Positions 16,573 to 25,226 of a stretch of DNA of 40,080 nt are shown one piece after another (positions within the stretch are counted from its first letter, which is position 1; each line of letters starts with the position of its first letter). The notes beneath the pieces were generated by a model. It made no database searches and had not been told where the DNA came from. It saw only the letters and a program-made list of their open reading frames with translations. The translations under genes and the position numbers were made by a program. The stretch is from an uncultured Clostridia bacterium (lineage in GTDB: Bacteria > Bacillota > Clostridia > TANB77 > CAG-508): positions 1 through 40,080 of the forward strand of contig CALXKC010000008.1 of NCBI GenBank assembly GCA_944388775.1. Direction: 5' to 3'.

Positions 16573-17151
16573 GTGGAAGTCCAACAGTTAAGAGCAGGAG
16601 AAAGGAAGTCTTTGCGGACAAATAGTAAATCTAGTTTAAAGAAGGTCGATTTTGGAATTAGATTTACTTCTGATACAATGGATATACCAACAGTAGTTGA
16701 TATGGGCATTGTATACAAAAGCAAGAAAGACGGAATTCATACTGTTTGGTATGGCAATCCACAAGATTTATCTGGAGCAATTTGCGATGAAACTAGGCAA
16801 TGCAATGGAAGTTCATGGAATGATGATGACTTAAGAATAAGCATAGATTTTAGTAAATTGCCAACAGATATTGAGCGGATATCTATTGTTACAAACATCT
16901 TGTGGGGAAAAGATCTATCGATGCATTATGGTTTGATGAAATCAGGCTATATGAGAGTGTTTAACCATGAAGAGAATAGTGATATTTTAGAATATCACAT
17001 AGATTGGTCAAAACACCAAAAAGTTACTGGAATGATATGGGCTGAAATCTATCCATACAAAAATGTTGAATGGAAAATAAAGGCTTTAGAACAACCAGTT
17101 AATTCGAAAGATCTTGGAGAACTGGCTCAGGCAGCAGGAAGTTACTTATAA
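16573..17151 (+). CDS. Divergent TerD-family protein
   Basis: This 192-residue protein begins with GTG 5 nt after GGAGGTG. It keeps the TerD beta-sandwich outline (FGIRFTSD, VDMGIVYKS, LRISIDFSKLPTDIERISIVTNI, MRVFN, VTGMIWAEIYPYKNVEWKIKALEQPV). The calcium-binding GEGDGDDE core of ordinary TerD proteins is replaced by NGSSWNDDD, with only part of the acidic set left. It may bind metal weakly or act as a partner of the canonical TerD proteins downstream. The TelA gene follows after 31 nt in the same unit. Confidence 0.75.
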   Translation: MEVQQLRAGERKSLRTNSKSSLKKVDFGIRFTSDTMDIPTVVDMGIVYKSKKDGIHTVWYGNPQDLSGAICDETRQCNGSSWNDDDLRISIDFSKLPTDIERISIVTNILWGKDLSMHYGLMKSGYMRVFNHEENSDILEYHIDWSKHQKVTGMIWAEIYPYKNVEWKIKALEQPVNSKDLGELAQAAGSYL

Positions 17152-17182
17152 ACCATGTATTCATAACACAAGGAGGAACAAA

Positions 17183-18274
17183 ATGGAAATGAATCAAAAT
17201 GCAGCAACGAATGCAACACAGACAACAACAGTGCCAATGGATATGTTGGCACTTCCGACCAATTATGGAGAGCGGTTATCTCCACAAATGCAGAATCAGG
17301 TTCGGAGCTTGGTAAGTAGTATCAATATCATGAATAAGGATTTCGTATCCTCATATGGTGTAGAACAGCAGACAACTTTAGGAAAGTTTGCTGATTCCAT
17401 GCTTGAAGGAAAGAGTTCTAAAGCTATCGGGGAAACCGGTGAACTGTTAAATCAGGCCATGAATCAGATTAAAGGCTATGATACTGACTGTGAACCTAAA
17501 GGCTTTTTTGCAAAGATAATGTCAAGTCCCAAAAAAAAGATGGAGCAAATTCGTGATAACTACAGATCTACGGATGGTAAGATAGATGTTATTGTGAAGG
17601 AGCTTTCAAGAAAGCAACAAGAAATCTCCAGAGTATATGATGAGTTTGAATCTTTGTTCATATCAAACAAAGAAACATATGAGTATTTGACAACAATCAT
17701 ATATGCAGGAGAAATTGCATTAGAGGAGGAAAGAAAAAAGCTGGCAGATATGCAGCAGGATACTAATGCTGATCCTCAGGATGTCCGTGACTATGCAGAT
17801 GCCGTAAATCGCTTTGATAAAAGATTATATGATCTGAAGTTAACAAGAGCGATTGCAATTAGCTTGGCTCCGCAGATTAGAACAGTGCAGAAAAGTGCAC
17901 AGCAGGTTATTGATACAATCAAAACTGCAATAAACACATCAATTCCTCTGTGGAAAACACAGATGGCGATGGCGCTTGGCATAAGAATTGTGCAGGCTGG
18001 TTTGGCGGCAGCTAATAATGTTAACGATATAACAAACAAAATGTTTTTGTCAGTATCAGAGGCTGGAAAGAATCTGGCTATTGAATCTGCTAAAGCTAAT
18101 GAAAAAGGTGTCATAGACATCGAAACAGTACGGAAAGTAAACCAGAACTTGATTGAATCTTTTACAGAGTCAACGAGAATTACTACAGAAGCTATTGAAA
18201 CACGAAAACAGAATGCAGCAGAGCTGAAACAGTTAGAAACTGATCTCGTTACAGCTATTAGAAACATAAAATAA
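17183..18274 (+). CDS. TelA-family toxic anion resistance protein
   Basis: From the ATG after AAGGAGGAAC this gives 363 residues; a longer in-frame ORF reaches into the TerD gene but has no ribosome binding site. The protein is almost wholly helical and charged, with the TelA pattern: an N-terminal PQMQNQVRSLVSSI region, GKSSKAIGETGELLNQAMNQIKGYD, the FFAKIMSSPKKKMEQIRDNYRS block, and long coiled-coil helices to the end. There is no membrane segment. TelA proteins accompany TerD in Ter stress operons; their molecular action is not settled. CTG, CGG and CCG codons are more frequent here than in the pyr or hyd genes. Confidence 0.9.
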   Translation: MEMNQNAATNATQTTTVPMDMLALPTNYGERLSPQMQNQVRSLVSSINIMNKDFVSSYGVEQQTTLGKFADSMLEGKSSKAIGETGELLNQAMNQIKGYDTDCEPKGFFAKIMSSPKKKMEQIRDNYRSTDGKIDVIVKELSRKQQEISRVYDEFESLFISNKETYEYLTTIIYAGEIALEEERKKLADMQQDTNADPQDVRDYADAVNRFDKRLYDLKLTRAIAISLAPQIRTVQKSAQQVIDTIKTAINTSIPLWKTQMAMALGIRIVQAGLAAANNVNDITNKMFLSVSEAGKNLAIESAKANEKGVIDIETVRKVNQNLIESFTESTRITTEAIETRKQNAAELKQLETDLVTAIRNIK

Positions 18275-18297
18275 ATATTTTATATAATAGTTGTACT

Positions 18298-18327
18298 AAA
18301 AAATCCCCTATAAAGGGGATTTTTTAG
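18298..18327 (+). terminator. Terminator of the TerD/TelA unit
   Basis: AAAATCCCCT-ATAA-AGGGGATTTTTT: a perfect stem, a tetraloop and a T run. Confidence 0.88.
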
Positions 18328-18372
18328 TATGCGACCATATTCTACATAAAAAAGCAAATAATATAAATTATG

Positions 18373-18401
18373 TTGACAGCTTATAAAGAAAATGATAAAA
18401 T
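18373..18401 (+). promoter_or_regulatory. Promoter of the biosynthetic Ter unit
   Basis: TTGACA (18373-18378), a 17-bp spacer and TAAAAT (18396-18401). The start codon of the first gene is about 260 nt further on, an unusually long leader for this genome. Confidence 0.82.
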
Positions 18402-18664
18402 ATTAGTGCATTATTGTATATTTTAAGAGTTCATTTTGTAAAATGAACTACAATGTTTCAAACATCTACAATTAAGCTAGTATTCATTAGTGTAAATTCA
18501 AAATGAAAGGGCAGGTGCAAATAATGGATGAATTAATTTGTTTTAAAGGTGGATAAGTGAAACAAAAACGAGAACTATTAATTTTTCTAAATTGAAAACT
18601 AATAGTGTTAGTAACTCACAAATGAACTAAAAAACTATATTTCAAGGAAAACGGAGGAAAAGAA
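18402..18664 (+). promoter_or_regulatory. Long leader with perfect hairpin and 10-codon ORF
   Basis: The untranslated leader holds a perfect palindrome, AGTTCATTTT-GT-AAAATGAACT (18428-18449), and a mini-ORF at 18524-18556 (product MDELICFKGG) preceded by an AGGTG-like site. The TTCATT...AATGAA arms resemble the short hairpins at 23913 and 25981, but no AAAGGAGTGA box follows. No known riboswitch is recognisable to me. Confidence 0.45.
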
Positions 18665-19699
18665 ATGAAGTATAACTTTGAAGGAAACATTGCTGCAAGT
18701 TCACAGATTGAGTGGAATAAAAACACAAAAAAAGAACTGTTACAGTATTGTGTAGGTGGCTTATTGTATATGCCGGCTACCAATATGAAAATTGCAGAAA
18801 AAATCATCAAAAACACATATCCAAACTTAAAATCAATGGTACTGTGTTTAGAAGATTCAATTGGTGATACTCGGGTTGAGGAGGCAGAAAAGTGTGTTAA
18901 GAAAATATTAGAAAGCTTATATAAAGCTTTATCTGATAAAAGATTAACACTTGATCAGATTCCTCTTATCTTCGTAAGAGTACGTGAACCTGGACATTTG
19001 ACAAGGATCTTAAAAAGGTGTAAGAAAAATGTTGTTAATAGCATTTTGACAGGTGTGGTTTTTCCTAAATTTGCACCAAGCAATGCTGTTGACTATATAA
19101 ATGAATTTAATGAAATTCAAAAACAGGGATATCATTTGTATATGATGCCTATTTTGGAAAGTAAAGAAATCATTTATAAACAGAACAGAATCGAGAATCT
19201 TTTAAAGATTGATGATTTATTAAAGCCAATTTCTGAAAAAGTATTAAACATCAGGATTGGTGCTGCAGATTTTTCTGGCATTTATGGTGTCAGAAGAGAT
19301 ACTGATAATACAATATGGGATTTAAAGTTAATCTCTGATTGTATTATAGACATTTTGAATGTCTTTGTAAGAAATTATGTAGTATCAGGACCTGTATGGG
19401 AGGCTTTTGGCAAAGATGAATCAGGAGAATGGGCTGAAGGTTTGAAGCGCGAGTTAAGAGAAGACAAGTTAAATGGAATCATTGGAAAAACATGTATACA
19501 TCCTTCTCAATTAAAAGTGGTACAGGAATCTTTAGCAGTATCAAAAAAAGATTATGAGGATGCAGTAGGTGTTCTGGGAATGCCTGAAGACATTGTTGGA
19601 GTTGAAAAAAGCAATAACAGAATGAATGAAGTAAAAACACATTCTAACTGGGCAAGAAAAACAGTTTGCCTTGCTAATATTTACGGAGTTAAACAATAA
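18665..19699 (+). CDS. CitE-like HpcH/HpaI aldolase/lyase family protein
   Basis: This 344-residue TIM-barrel protein is of the citrate-lyase beta/HpcH superfamily. It has LYMPATN, the acidic pair in LCLEDSIGDTR (E63, D64), FVRVREPGHL, MMPILESKEI, the metal region RIGAADFSGIYGVRRD, and CIHPSQLKVV. These enzymes form or cleave C-C bonds beside a carbonyl, often on acyl-CoA or oxo-acid substrates. It is the first gene of a five-gene unit that recurs with terD genes across bacteria and is predicted to build an unknown metabolite. The ribosome binding site is GGAGG. Confidence 0.88.
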   Translation: MKYNFEGNIAASSQIEWNKNTKKELLQYCVGGLLYMPATNMKIAEKIIKNTYPNLKSMVLCLEDSIGDTRVEEAEKCVKKILESLYKALSDKRLTLDQIPLIFVRVREPGHLTRILKRCKKNVVNSILTGVVFPKFAPSNAVDYINEFNEIQKQGYHLYMMPILESKEIIYKQNRIENLLKIDDLLKPISEKVLNIRIGAADFSGIYGVRRDTDNTIWDLKLISDCIIDILNVFVRNYVVSGPVWEAFGKDESGEWAEGLKRELREDKLNGIIGKTCIHPSQLKVVQESLAVSKKDYEDAVGVLGMPEDIVGVEKSNNRMNEVKTHSNWARKTVCLANIYGVKQ

Positions 19700-19712
19700 G
19701 AGGAGGAACATT

Positions 19713-20855
19713 ATGAGTTTAATAGACAAATATGTTGAAATAACCGAAAATAAGAGCAAGTACAGTCCAGATGAGATTGTAAGTGTTTGCAAAAGGATTA
19801 ACAATCCTAAACGGGATTTTGTATTTGTGAATACTTTTCAGGGTAAACATATACCTCAAAAACCTTCAATGATTTTTGAAATATACGAAGAACTTAGAAA
19901 AAATCTCGTACGTGGATTAAATTCTGATGAAAAAGTAGCAATAGTAGGGTTTGCAGAAACAGCAACAGCTATAGGAAACTATATGGCTGCAATGATTGAA
20001 AATTGTGTCTATTATACACAAACAACGCGGGAGAATTTCCCAAGTATAAAACCATTAATAAGTTTTGAAGAAGAGCATTCACATGCAACTTCTCAAAAAT
20101 TGTATGGTGATTTAAACCAATTAATAAAGTGTGACAGAATTATTTTTGTTGAAGACGAAATATCAACTGGCAGAACTATTTTAAATTTCATTAAAGAATT
20201 TGATAAATTAGATTTAAATTTAAAATATTCTGTTGCATCACTTTTAAATTGGCAGAATGATGAATGGACTGAAATTTTTGAAAGAAATCATATTAATACC
20301 TATTATGTATTAAGAGGCAGATTAAAGCAGCTTGATATGAAGGTAGAGGCTCACACAATTACTGAGATAGAATATGAGCCTTGTAGCACAAAGGTTGCTT
20401 ATAGAAAAGGAAAGCAGTTTGCAAATCCGAGAATAGGAATTATTCCTATTTCAATCGATGAATATTTATTTAATGAAAATTTATTTTTGTTAAATAAATA
20501 TGAAGAAGAAGGAAAGGAATTATTAGTAGTTGGTACTGAAGAATGCATGTTTATACCAATTCTTTTTGCTAAAAAGTTAGAAGAATTAAATCCAAAGGTA
20601 GCAGTATATTTTCATGCAACTACTAGAAGTCCAATTGAAACTTCAGCAGATGAAGGTTATGCTTTAAAAGCAAGATACAAATTAAGAAGTGCATATGATA
20701 AAAACAGGACAACATACATTTATAACTTAAAGCATTATGATAAAGTTTTTATCATAACAGACACAGAACCTACAAAAGAATTTGTTGAAGATATTGTAGG
20801 AGCTTTGGTAAAAAATAATTGTAAAATCGAGAATATTGAAGTTATTCAGCAGTAG
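19713..20855 (+). CDS. PRTase_2 / TRSP two-domain protein
   Basis: From the ATG after AGAGGAGG this gives 380 residues. The N-terminal phosphoribosyltransferase domain has the PRPP-loop motif FVEDEISTGRT (145-155), preceded by GFAETATAIG. The C-terminal TRSP domain is marked by the literal motif TTRSPIETS (303-311), with GTEECMFIPILFAK before it and VFIITDTEPT after it. This pair is specific to Ter-linked biosynthetic loci. The predicted role is to transfer or remove ribose-5-phosphate during synthesis of a nucleoside-like compound; no substrate has been shown. The ribosome binding site overlaps the stop of the CitE-like gene. Confidence 0.88.
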   Translation: MSLIDKYVEITENKSKYSPDEIVSVCKRINNPKRDFVFVNTFQGKHIPQKPSMIFEIYEELRKNLVRGLNSDEKVAIVGFAETATAIGNYMAAMIENCVYYTQTTRENFPSIKPLISFEEEHSHATSQKLYGDLNQLIKCDRIIFVEDEISTGRTILNFIKEFDKLDLNLKYSVASLLNWQNDEWTEIFERNHINTYYVLRGRLKQLDMKVEAHTITEIEYEPCSTKVAYRKGKQFANPRIGIIPISIDEYLFNENLFLLNKYEEEGKELLVVGTEECMFIPILFAKKLEELNPKVAVYFHATTRSPIETSADEGYALKARYKLRSAYDKNRTTYIYNLKHYDKVFIITDTEPTKEFVEDIVGALVKNNCKIENIEVIQQ

Positions 20856-20866
20856 GAGGAAAACAA

Positions 20867-21961
20867 ATGAAATTAGTACAGACAAGTTATGATAGCAAAG
20901 ATGTAACGTTTTTATTAAAAGACATTACAGGTTTAGTAACTCCATTACCAACAGAAGAGCGGGAGAAATTAAACCAAAGTGGTGTGCATTATTCAGAAAT
21001 GTTACCACTTGAATATGAGCCGACACAGAAATATATGGAAATATATCAGGAGGCATTGGATACACTTTCATACAAAACAGCAAATGCAACTGCCATTTTG
21101 TCAGATCTCTTATATGAGAAATATGGTGAAAAGCTGGTTTTAGTTTCATTAGCAAGAGCTGGTACACCAATAGGAATCTTGATAAAAAGGTTTATCAAGT
21201 ATAAATACAATGTTGAGATTCCGCATTATTCAATCTCTATTATAAGAGGAAAAGGAATTGACAAAAATGCCGTTAGGTATATCGTTGAAAAGCATGGAGC
21301 GTATGGCATTCAGTTTATTGATGGTTGGATTGGAAAAGGAGCTATAAATAAAGTTCTTAAAGAGGCTTGTGACGAATTAAAAACTGATGGAAAATACAGT
21401 CAGTTAGATGATTCGTTAGCAGTATTATCTGATCCGGCATTTGTAACAGAATACTGTGGTACACATGAGGATTTCTTGATTCCAAGTGCTTGCTTAAATT
21501 CTACTGTTAGTGGGTTAGTAAGCAGAACTTTTCACCGTGAAGATATAATCAAAGAAAATGATTTTCATGGAGCTATATATTATGGCGAAATGAAAGAAAA
21601 AGACAAATCGATTGAATTTATCGAAAAAGTCGAAAGTTATTTTGACAAAATTGATTATAACTATTTTGAAAAGGTAGATATATCAAAATTTGGTGGAAGG
21701 CACGGTATTGACGAGGTTCGTCAAATTTCCAAAGACTTTGGGATTAAAGATATCAACAAAGTAAAGCCGGGAGTTGGAGAAACAACTAGGGTTTTACTTA
21801 GAAGAGTACCATATAAAGTGCTGGTAAGAAGTTTAAATGACTTAGGTAAATTTCCGCATATCAAAAGGTTGTGCGAAGAGAAGAACATTGAAATCTTAGA
21901 ATATCCAATGGAGATGTATGAAGTTTGTGGCATTATAAAGGACTTAGCATCTGATTTATAA
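20867..21961 (+). CDS. StiP / PRTase-like protein with C-terminal PELOTA domain
   Basis: This 364-residue protein matches what databases call the cysteine protease StiP family. Landmarks are TGLVTPL near the start, LVLVSLARAGTPIGIL (90-105), IIRGKGID, FIDGWIGKGAI (150-160), and HEDFLIPSACLNSTVSGLVSRTF (200-223). FIDGWIGKG occupies the position and shape of a PRPP loop, so the domain has also been viewed as a phosphoribosyltransferase; the protease name is not supported by an obvious catalytic dyad. Residues from about 296 on (KPGVGETTRVLLRRVPYKVLVRS) form the PELOTA-type RNA-binding domain. It starts 11 nt after the TRSP gene with an AGGAGG site. Confidence 0.85.
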   Translation: MKLVQTSYDSKDVTFLLKDITGLVTPLPTEEREKLNQSGVHYSEMLPLEYEPTQKYMEIYQEALDTLSYKTANATAILSDLLYEKYGEKLVLVSLARAGTPIGILIKRFIKYKYNVEIPHYSISIIRGKGIDKNAVRYIVEKHGAYGIQFIDGWIGKGAINKVLKEACDELKTDGKYSQLDDSLAVLSDPAFVTEYCGTHEDFLIPSACLNSTVSGLVSRTFHREDIIKENDFHGAIYYGEMKEKDKSIEFIEKVESYFDKIDYNYFEKVDISKFGGRHGIDEVRQISKDFGIKDINKVKPGVGETTRVLLRRVPYKVLVRSLNDLGKFPHIKRLCEEKNIEILEYPMEMYEVCGIIKDLASDL

Positions 21962-21973
21962 AAGGAGATCAAA

Positions 21974-22987
21974 ATGAAACTATGGTTTAATCATTGGTTC
22001 AGTACGGTGTATAATATTATTACATCGATTAAAGAAGAATGTAAAGAAGAACTTATAATAGTAGGTTCTAACGAGAAAAAAGATGCTGTTTACAAAGTTC
22101 TTTGTGATGAATGGTATCAAGAACCAGTATTTAAGGAAGGAGAAAAATATGCAACTTGGTGCTTGAACTTTTGTAAAACGCATCAAATTGATGTGTTTAT
22201 CCCAAGGAGAGGCAGAAAAGACATTGCAAAAATTTATAATGAATTTCAAAAAAACGGAATAAAAGTTTTAATGTGTTCAAATTATGAATTAATGCAAAAG
22301 TTAGAGAGTAAAATCGAAACTGCCAAGATATTTTGGGAAAATCATATCTGTGAAGTACCAGAAATGATTACGGTAACAAATGTCCATGATTTCAAAAAAG
22401 CATATGAATATCTTTCAAAAAAGTATCCGGAAGATAGGATATGTTTTAAATATGAAGAGGATGAAGGAGGACTTTCTTTTAGAGTAATCGATAATACTAT
22501 TGATACTATAAAAACCTTAAGAAATGGTCGGGGATTAAAAATAACATATTCAGAAACTATTAGTATGTTAAGCAAACAAGATAGGTTTGATTCATTAATC
22601 CTAATGATTTATTTAAAGGGACCAGAAATTAGTATTGATAGTTTAATGACCAGTAAAGGTTTTATCGGTGCTGTTAGAGAAAAAAAGGGAAGCAGAATAA
22701 CAGAGATATATCAGGATAAGGATATCATAGGAATATCTGAAAAGTTTGCTCGGCTGACAGGAATTACTATGCCATATAATTTACAACTTAGATATCATAA
22801 CAATAAATTATATTTATTGGAAGTGAATACAAGAATGGCAGGTGGAATATACAAGTTATGCTTAGCAGGAATCAATATTCCATATATTGCATTATGCGAA
22901 TTATTGGGTAATGATTTTGAATTTCCTATGAACATATCTGGTAAAGTTATTGTTAGCCAAATCGAAACACCAATATTACTAAGATAG
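21974..22987 (+). CDS. ATP-grasp ligase of the Ter biosynthetic set
   Basis: This 337-residue protein has an N-terminal Rossmann-like part (IIVGSNEKKDAVYKVL, then IDVFIPRRGRKDI) and an ATP-grasp core: a nucleotide-binding Lys in RICFKYEEDEGG, LKGPEISIDSLM as the hinge/adenine strand, and the metal-binding LLEVNTRMAGG near the C-terminus. ATP-grasp enzymes join a carboxylate to an amine or thiol through an acyl-phosphate. The partner substrates are unknown. It lies 12 nt after the StiP-like gene, with an AAAGGAG site, in the five-gene unit. Confidence 0.88.
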   Translation: MKLWFNHWFSTVYNIITSIKEECKEELIIVGSNEKKDAVYKVLCDEWYQEPVFKEGEKYATWCLNFCKTHQIDVFIPRRGRKDIAKIYNEFQKNGIKVLMCSNYELMQKLESKIETAKIFWENHICEVPEMITVTNVHDFKKAYEYLSKKYPEDRICFKYEEDEGGLSFRVIDNTIDTIKTLRNGRGLKITYSETISMLSKQDRFDSLILMIYLKGPEISIDSLMTSKGFIGAVREKKGSRITEIYQDKDIIGISEKFARLTGITMPYNLQLRYHNNKLYLLEVNTRMAGGIYKLCLAGINIPYIALCELLGNDFEFPMNISGKVIVSQIETPILLR

Positions 22988-22998
22988 GAGAAGACAAC

Positions 22999-23754
22999 AT
23001 GATTTTTGCTTCAGATTTAGACAGAACTCTTATTTATTCTCAAAGGTTTCTTGATGATGCTAAAGGTTTAAAAGCAAAATGTATTGAAATTTTGAATGGC
23101 AAAGAAATTTCATACATGTCTGAAGAAGCTATTGCATTATTAAGCGAACTAGTTAGACAAGGAAAAATTATTCCAGTTACTACACGTTCAATAGAGCAAT
23201 TTAGAAGAGTAAAGCCATTTCAAAATTGTCAATATGCAATTACAAGTAATGGTGGCACAATTCTATATTTTGGACAAGTGCTTGAAGAATGGGAAAGCAG
23301 AATCAAAGATATAGTTAGTAAAAACATGGACCAGATGGAAAAAATTATGAAAGGAATAGAAAAACAAGGATTTTTTATTTATCAGCCTAAATTAGTTGAT
23401 AATAAATTTATTTTTACAAAAACAGATGATGTAGACAAATGTCGTGAATATCTGGAAAAGGTAATAAATCCAAGTGTTTTTCAATATTCTATACAAGGTC
23501 AGAAGGCTTATGTTATTCCTAATGAAATATCTAAAGAAGAGGCTTTGAAATTTTTAAAGCAGAAACTGGGAGAGAAAGAATTAATTGTTGCTGGTGATTC
23601 TAATTTGGATGCTGATATGTTGGATTTTGCAGATATTGCATTAATTCCAGGACATTCGGAATTGAAAATTGATAAACCGAATACAGTTTATATTTCTTCA
23701 ACTGGGTTGAAAGCTGGAGAGGATATTTTAAGAATGGTAGTGGAAAAGCTGTAA
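22999..23754 (+). CDS. HAD-superfamily phosphatase
   Basis: This 251-residue hydrolase has all four HAD motifs: the nucleophile DLDRT (D6, D8), PVTTRS with the motif II Thr/Ser, a Lys in the later KQKLGEKELIV region, and GDSNLDADML with the terminal acidic pair. A mobile cap lies between motifs II and III (about residues 80-170), the Cof/sucrose-phosphatase-like arrangement. It is the last gene of the biosynthetic unit and probably dephosphorylates an intermediate made by the PRTase proteins. Confidence 0.9.
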   Translation: MIFASDLDRTLIYSQRFLDDAKGLKAKCIEILNGKEISYMSEEAIALLSELVRQGKIIPVTTRSIEQFRRVKPFQNCQYAITSNGGTILYFGQVLEEWESRIKDIVSKNMDQMEKIMKGIEKQGFFIYQPKLVDNKFIFTKTDDVDKCREYLEKVINPSVFQYSIQGQKAYVIPNEISKEEALKFLKQKLGEKELIVAGDSNLDADMLDFADIALIPGHSELKIDKPNTVYISSTGLKAGEDILRMVVEKL

Positions 23755-23777
23755 AATGCTTGAATTACTTGCGTATT

Positions 23778-23834
23778 AAAATTAAAAAGGGCAAATGTAG
23801 TAAATTATTACTATTATTTGCTCTTTTTAATTTT
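23778..23834 (+). terminator. Terminator of the biosynthetic unit
   Basis: A long stem of 19 bp (23778-23796 with 23816-23834, one G-U pair) has T-rich arms. It lies between the HAD gene and the next promoter. Confidence 0.7.
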
Positions 23835-23850
23835 AAATTTCCGTAAATTG

Positions 23851-23879
23851 TTGACATATTTAACATAAGGTGATATAAT
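23851..23879 (+). promoter_or_regulatory. Promoter of the triple-TerD unit
   Basis: TTGACA (23851-23856), a 17-bp spacer and TATAAT (23874-23879): full consensus. Confidence 0.88.
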
Positions 23880-23883
23880 TCCG

Positions 23884-24016
23884 ATTGTACAAATATAATT
23901 TTAATATTATATTTCATTGTGTACAATGAAAGGAGTGAGGAAAGTTTATTCAGGCGAATAAACACAAGAATTTTTTAGTAACTAAAAACCAAGCACATTA
24001 ATAAGGAGGAAACAAA
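23884..24016 (+). promoter_or_regulatory. Structured leader RNA (copy 2)
   Basis: Element I is a long hairpin: ATTGTACA-AATATAAT (23884-23899) pairs with ATTATATT (23906-23913) and TGTACAAT (23920-23927), leaving a TCATTG bulge. An alternative short hairpin, TTCATTG-TGTA-CAATGAA (23913-23930), uses the same bases, so the two exclude each other. AAAGGAGTGA (23929-23938) follows, then the hairpin GTTTATTC-AGGC-GAATAAAC (23944-23963) and CAAG plus a T run. The genuine ribosome binding site is the GGAGG at about 24005. Confidence 0.6.
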
Positions 24017-24598
24017 ATGGCAGTAGAGTTATTGAAAAAAGGCGGAAGTGTAAATTTACGGAAGGACAACCCAAATTTAAGCAAAATCTATGTAGGCTTA
24101 GGTTGGGATCCAGTTAAAAGCGGAATTCTTTCTTCCAGAAACTTTGACATCGATGCATCGGTAATTGCGATGGATAAGAATGACAGAGAAATTGATGTCT
24201 TGTACTATGGAAAGACCTCAATTTTTGACAAAGCACTTGTTCATCATGGAGATAATCTTACCGGTGAAGGAGATGGCGATGATGAGGTCATCGAAATGGA
24301 TTTGAATGCCATTCCGAAAAAAGTGAACAGACTTGCTGTTATCATAAATATATATGGAGCATACAGCAAGGGACAGAATTTCTCTCAGGTCAACAATTGT
24401 TATGTTCATGTTGTTGATCCCAAAAGTGGAAAAGAGTTGGTTCGCTACAACATAAGCGATGATTCCACATATGGTAAAGAAACGGGAATTTTCGTTGCTG
24501 ATATTTATCGGCGGGATAAAGAATGGAAATTCAAGGCATTAGGACAGGGCGTCAAAGTTAAGAGCATCTCGGAAATGGTAAGAATGAAGTGTCGGTAA
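24017..24598 (+). CDS. TerD-family calcium-binding stress protein, paralogue A
   Basis: This 193-residue TerD-domain protein has the N-terminal GGSVNLRKDNPNL, then VGLGWDP, the FDIDASVIAMD strand, and the calcium-binding HHGDNLTGEGDGDDEVIEMDL block, followed by VNRLAVIINIYGA, GQNFSQVNN and WKFKALGQGV. TerD proteins bind Ca2+ through the acidic loops and are soluble. It is the most divergent of the three tandem copies. Its unit has a consensus promoter and the structured leader. Confidence 0.93.
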   Translation: MAVELLKKGGSVNLRKDNPNLSKIYVGLGWDPVKSGILSSRNFDIDASVIAMDKNDREIDVLYYGKTSIFDKALVHHGDNLTGEGDGDDEVIEMDLNAIPKKVNRLAVIINIYGAYSKGQNFSQVNNCYVHVVDPKSGKELVRYNISDDSTYGKETGIFVADIYRRDKEWKFKALGQGVKVKSISEMVRMKCR

Positions 24599-24614
24599 AA
24601 GGAGGAAAAGAAGA

Positions 24615-25202
24615 ATGGGTGTCGATCTTGTAAAAAAAGGTGGTCGTGTAAACTTAACAAAAGGGACAAACTTAAAAAAAGGTATGTTAGGTTTAGGCTG
24701 GGACACAAACAGATATCAGGGATCAAAAGATTTTGATCTGGATTTAGTTTTGTTCTTATGTGACAAAAACAAAAAGTGTATCGATGAGGATCATATTGTA
24801 TTCTACAATAATCTGTCTGACCCTGCAAAATCTGTTGTTCATTCAGGTGACAACAGAACAGGTGAAGGCGATGGTGATGATGAAACAGCAACTATCGATT
24901 TTACTAAAATACCAGAAAATGTGAAATCGATCATTGTTGTGGTAACTATTCATGATGCAGTCAACAGAAACCAGAATTTTGGTCTTGTAGATAATTCATT
25001 TGCAAGAATGGTAAATATGGAAACAGGAGAAGAAATCTTACGCTATGAATTAGGAGAAGATTTTTCATCTCAGACTGCAGTTGTATTTGCTGAAATCTAC
25101 AGACGTGATGACAGCAATGACTGGAAATTCCGTGCAGTTGGTGAAGGCTATGAAAAAGATTTAGCCGAACTCTGTGTGGAATATGGATTAACAGTTAATT
25201 AA
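24615..25202 (+). CDS. TerD-family calcium-binding stress protein, paralogue B
   Basis: This 195-residue canonical TerD domain has GGRVNLTKGTNL, LGLGWDTNR, FDLDLVLFLCD, HSGDNRTGEGDGDDETATIDF, NQNFGLVDNS and WKFRAVGEGY. It is closely similar to paralogue C, 24 nt downstream, so one arose from the other by tandem duplication. It is spaced 16 nt from paralogue A, with an AGGAGG site. Calcium binding is known for the family; its role in this organism is inferred. Confidence 0.95.
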   Translation: MGVDLVKKGGRVNLTKGTNLKKGMLGLGWDTNRYQGSKDFDLDLVLFLCDKNKKCIDEDHIVFYNNLSDPAKSVVHSGDNRTGEGDGDDETATIDFTKIPENVKSIIVVVTIHDAVNRNQNFGLVDNSFARMVNMETGEEILRYELGEDFSSQTAVVFAEIYRRDDSNDWKFRAVGEGYEKDLAELCVEYGLTVN

Positions 25203-25226
25203 TTATCATTAAAGGAGGATATAAAT

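Noticed and set aside
17791..18267. 158-codon minus-strand ORF inside telA
   Set aside because: It is fully antisense to a well-supported TelA frame, without a ribosome binding site or recognisable domain.
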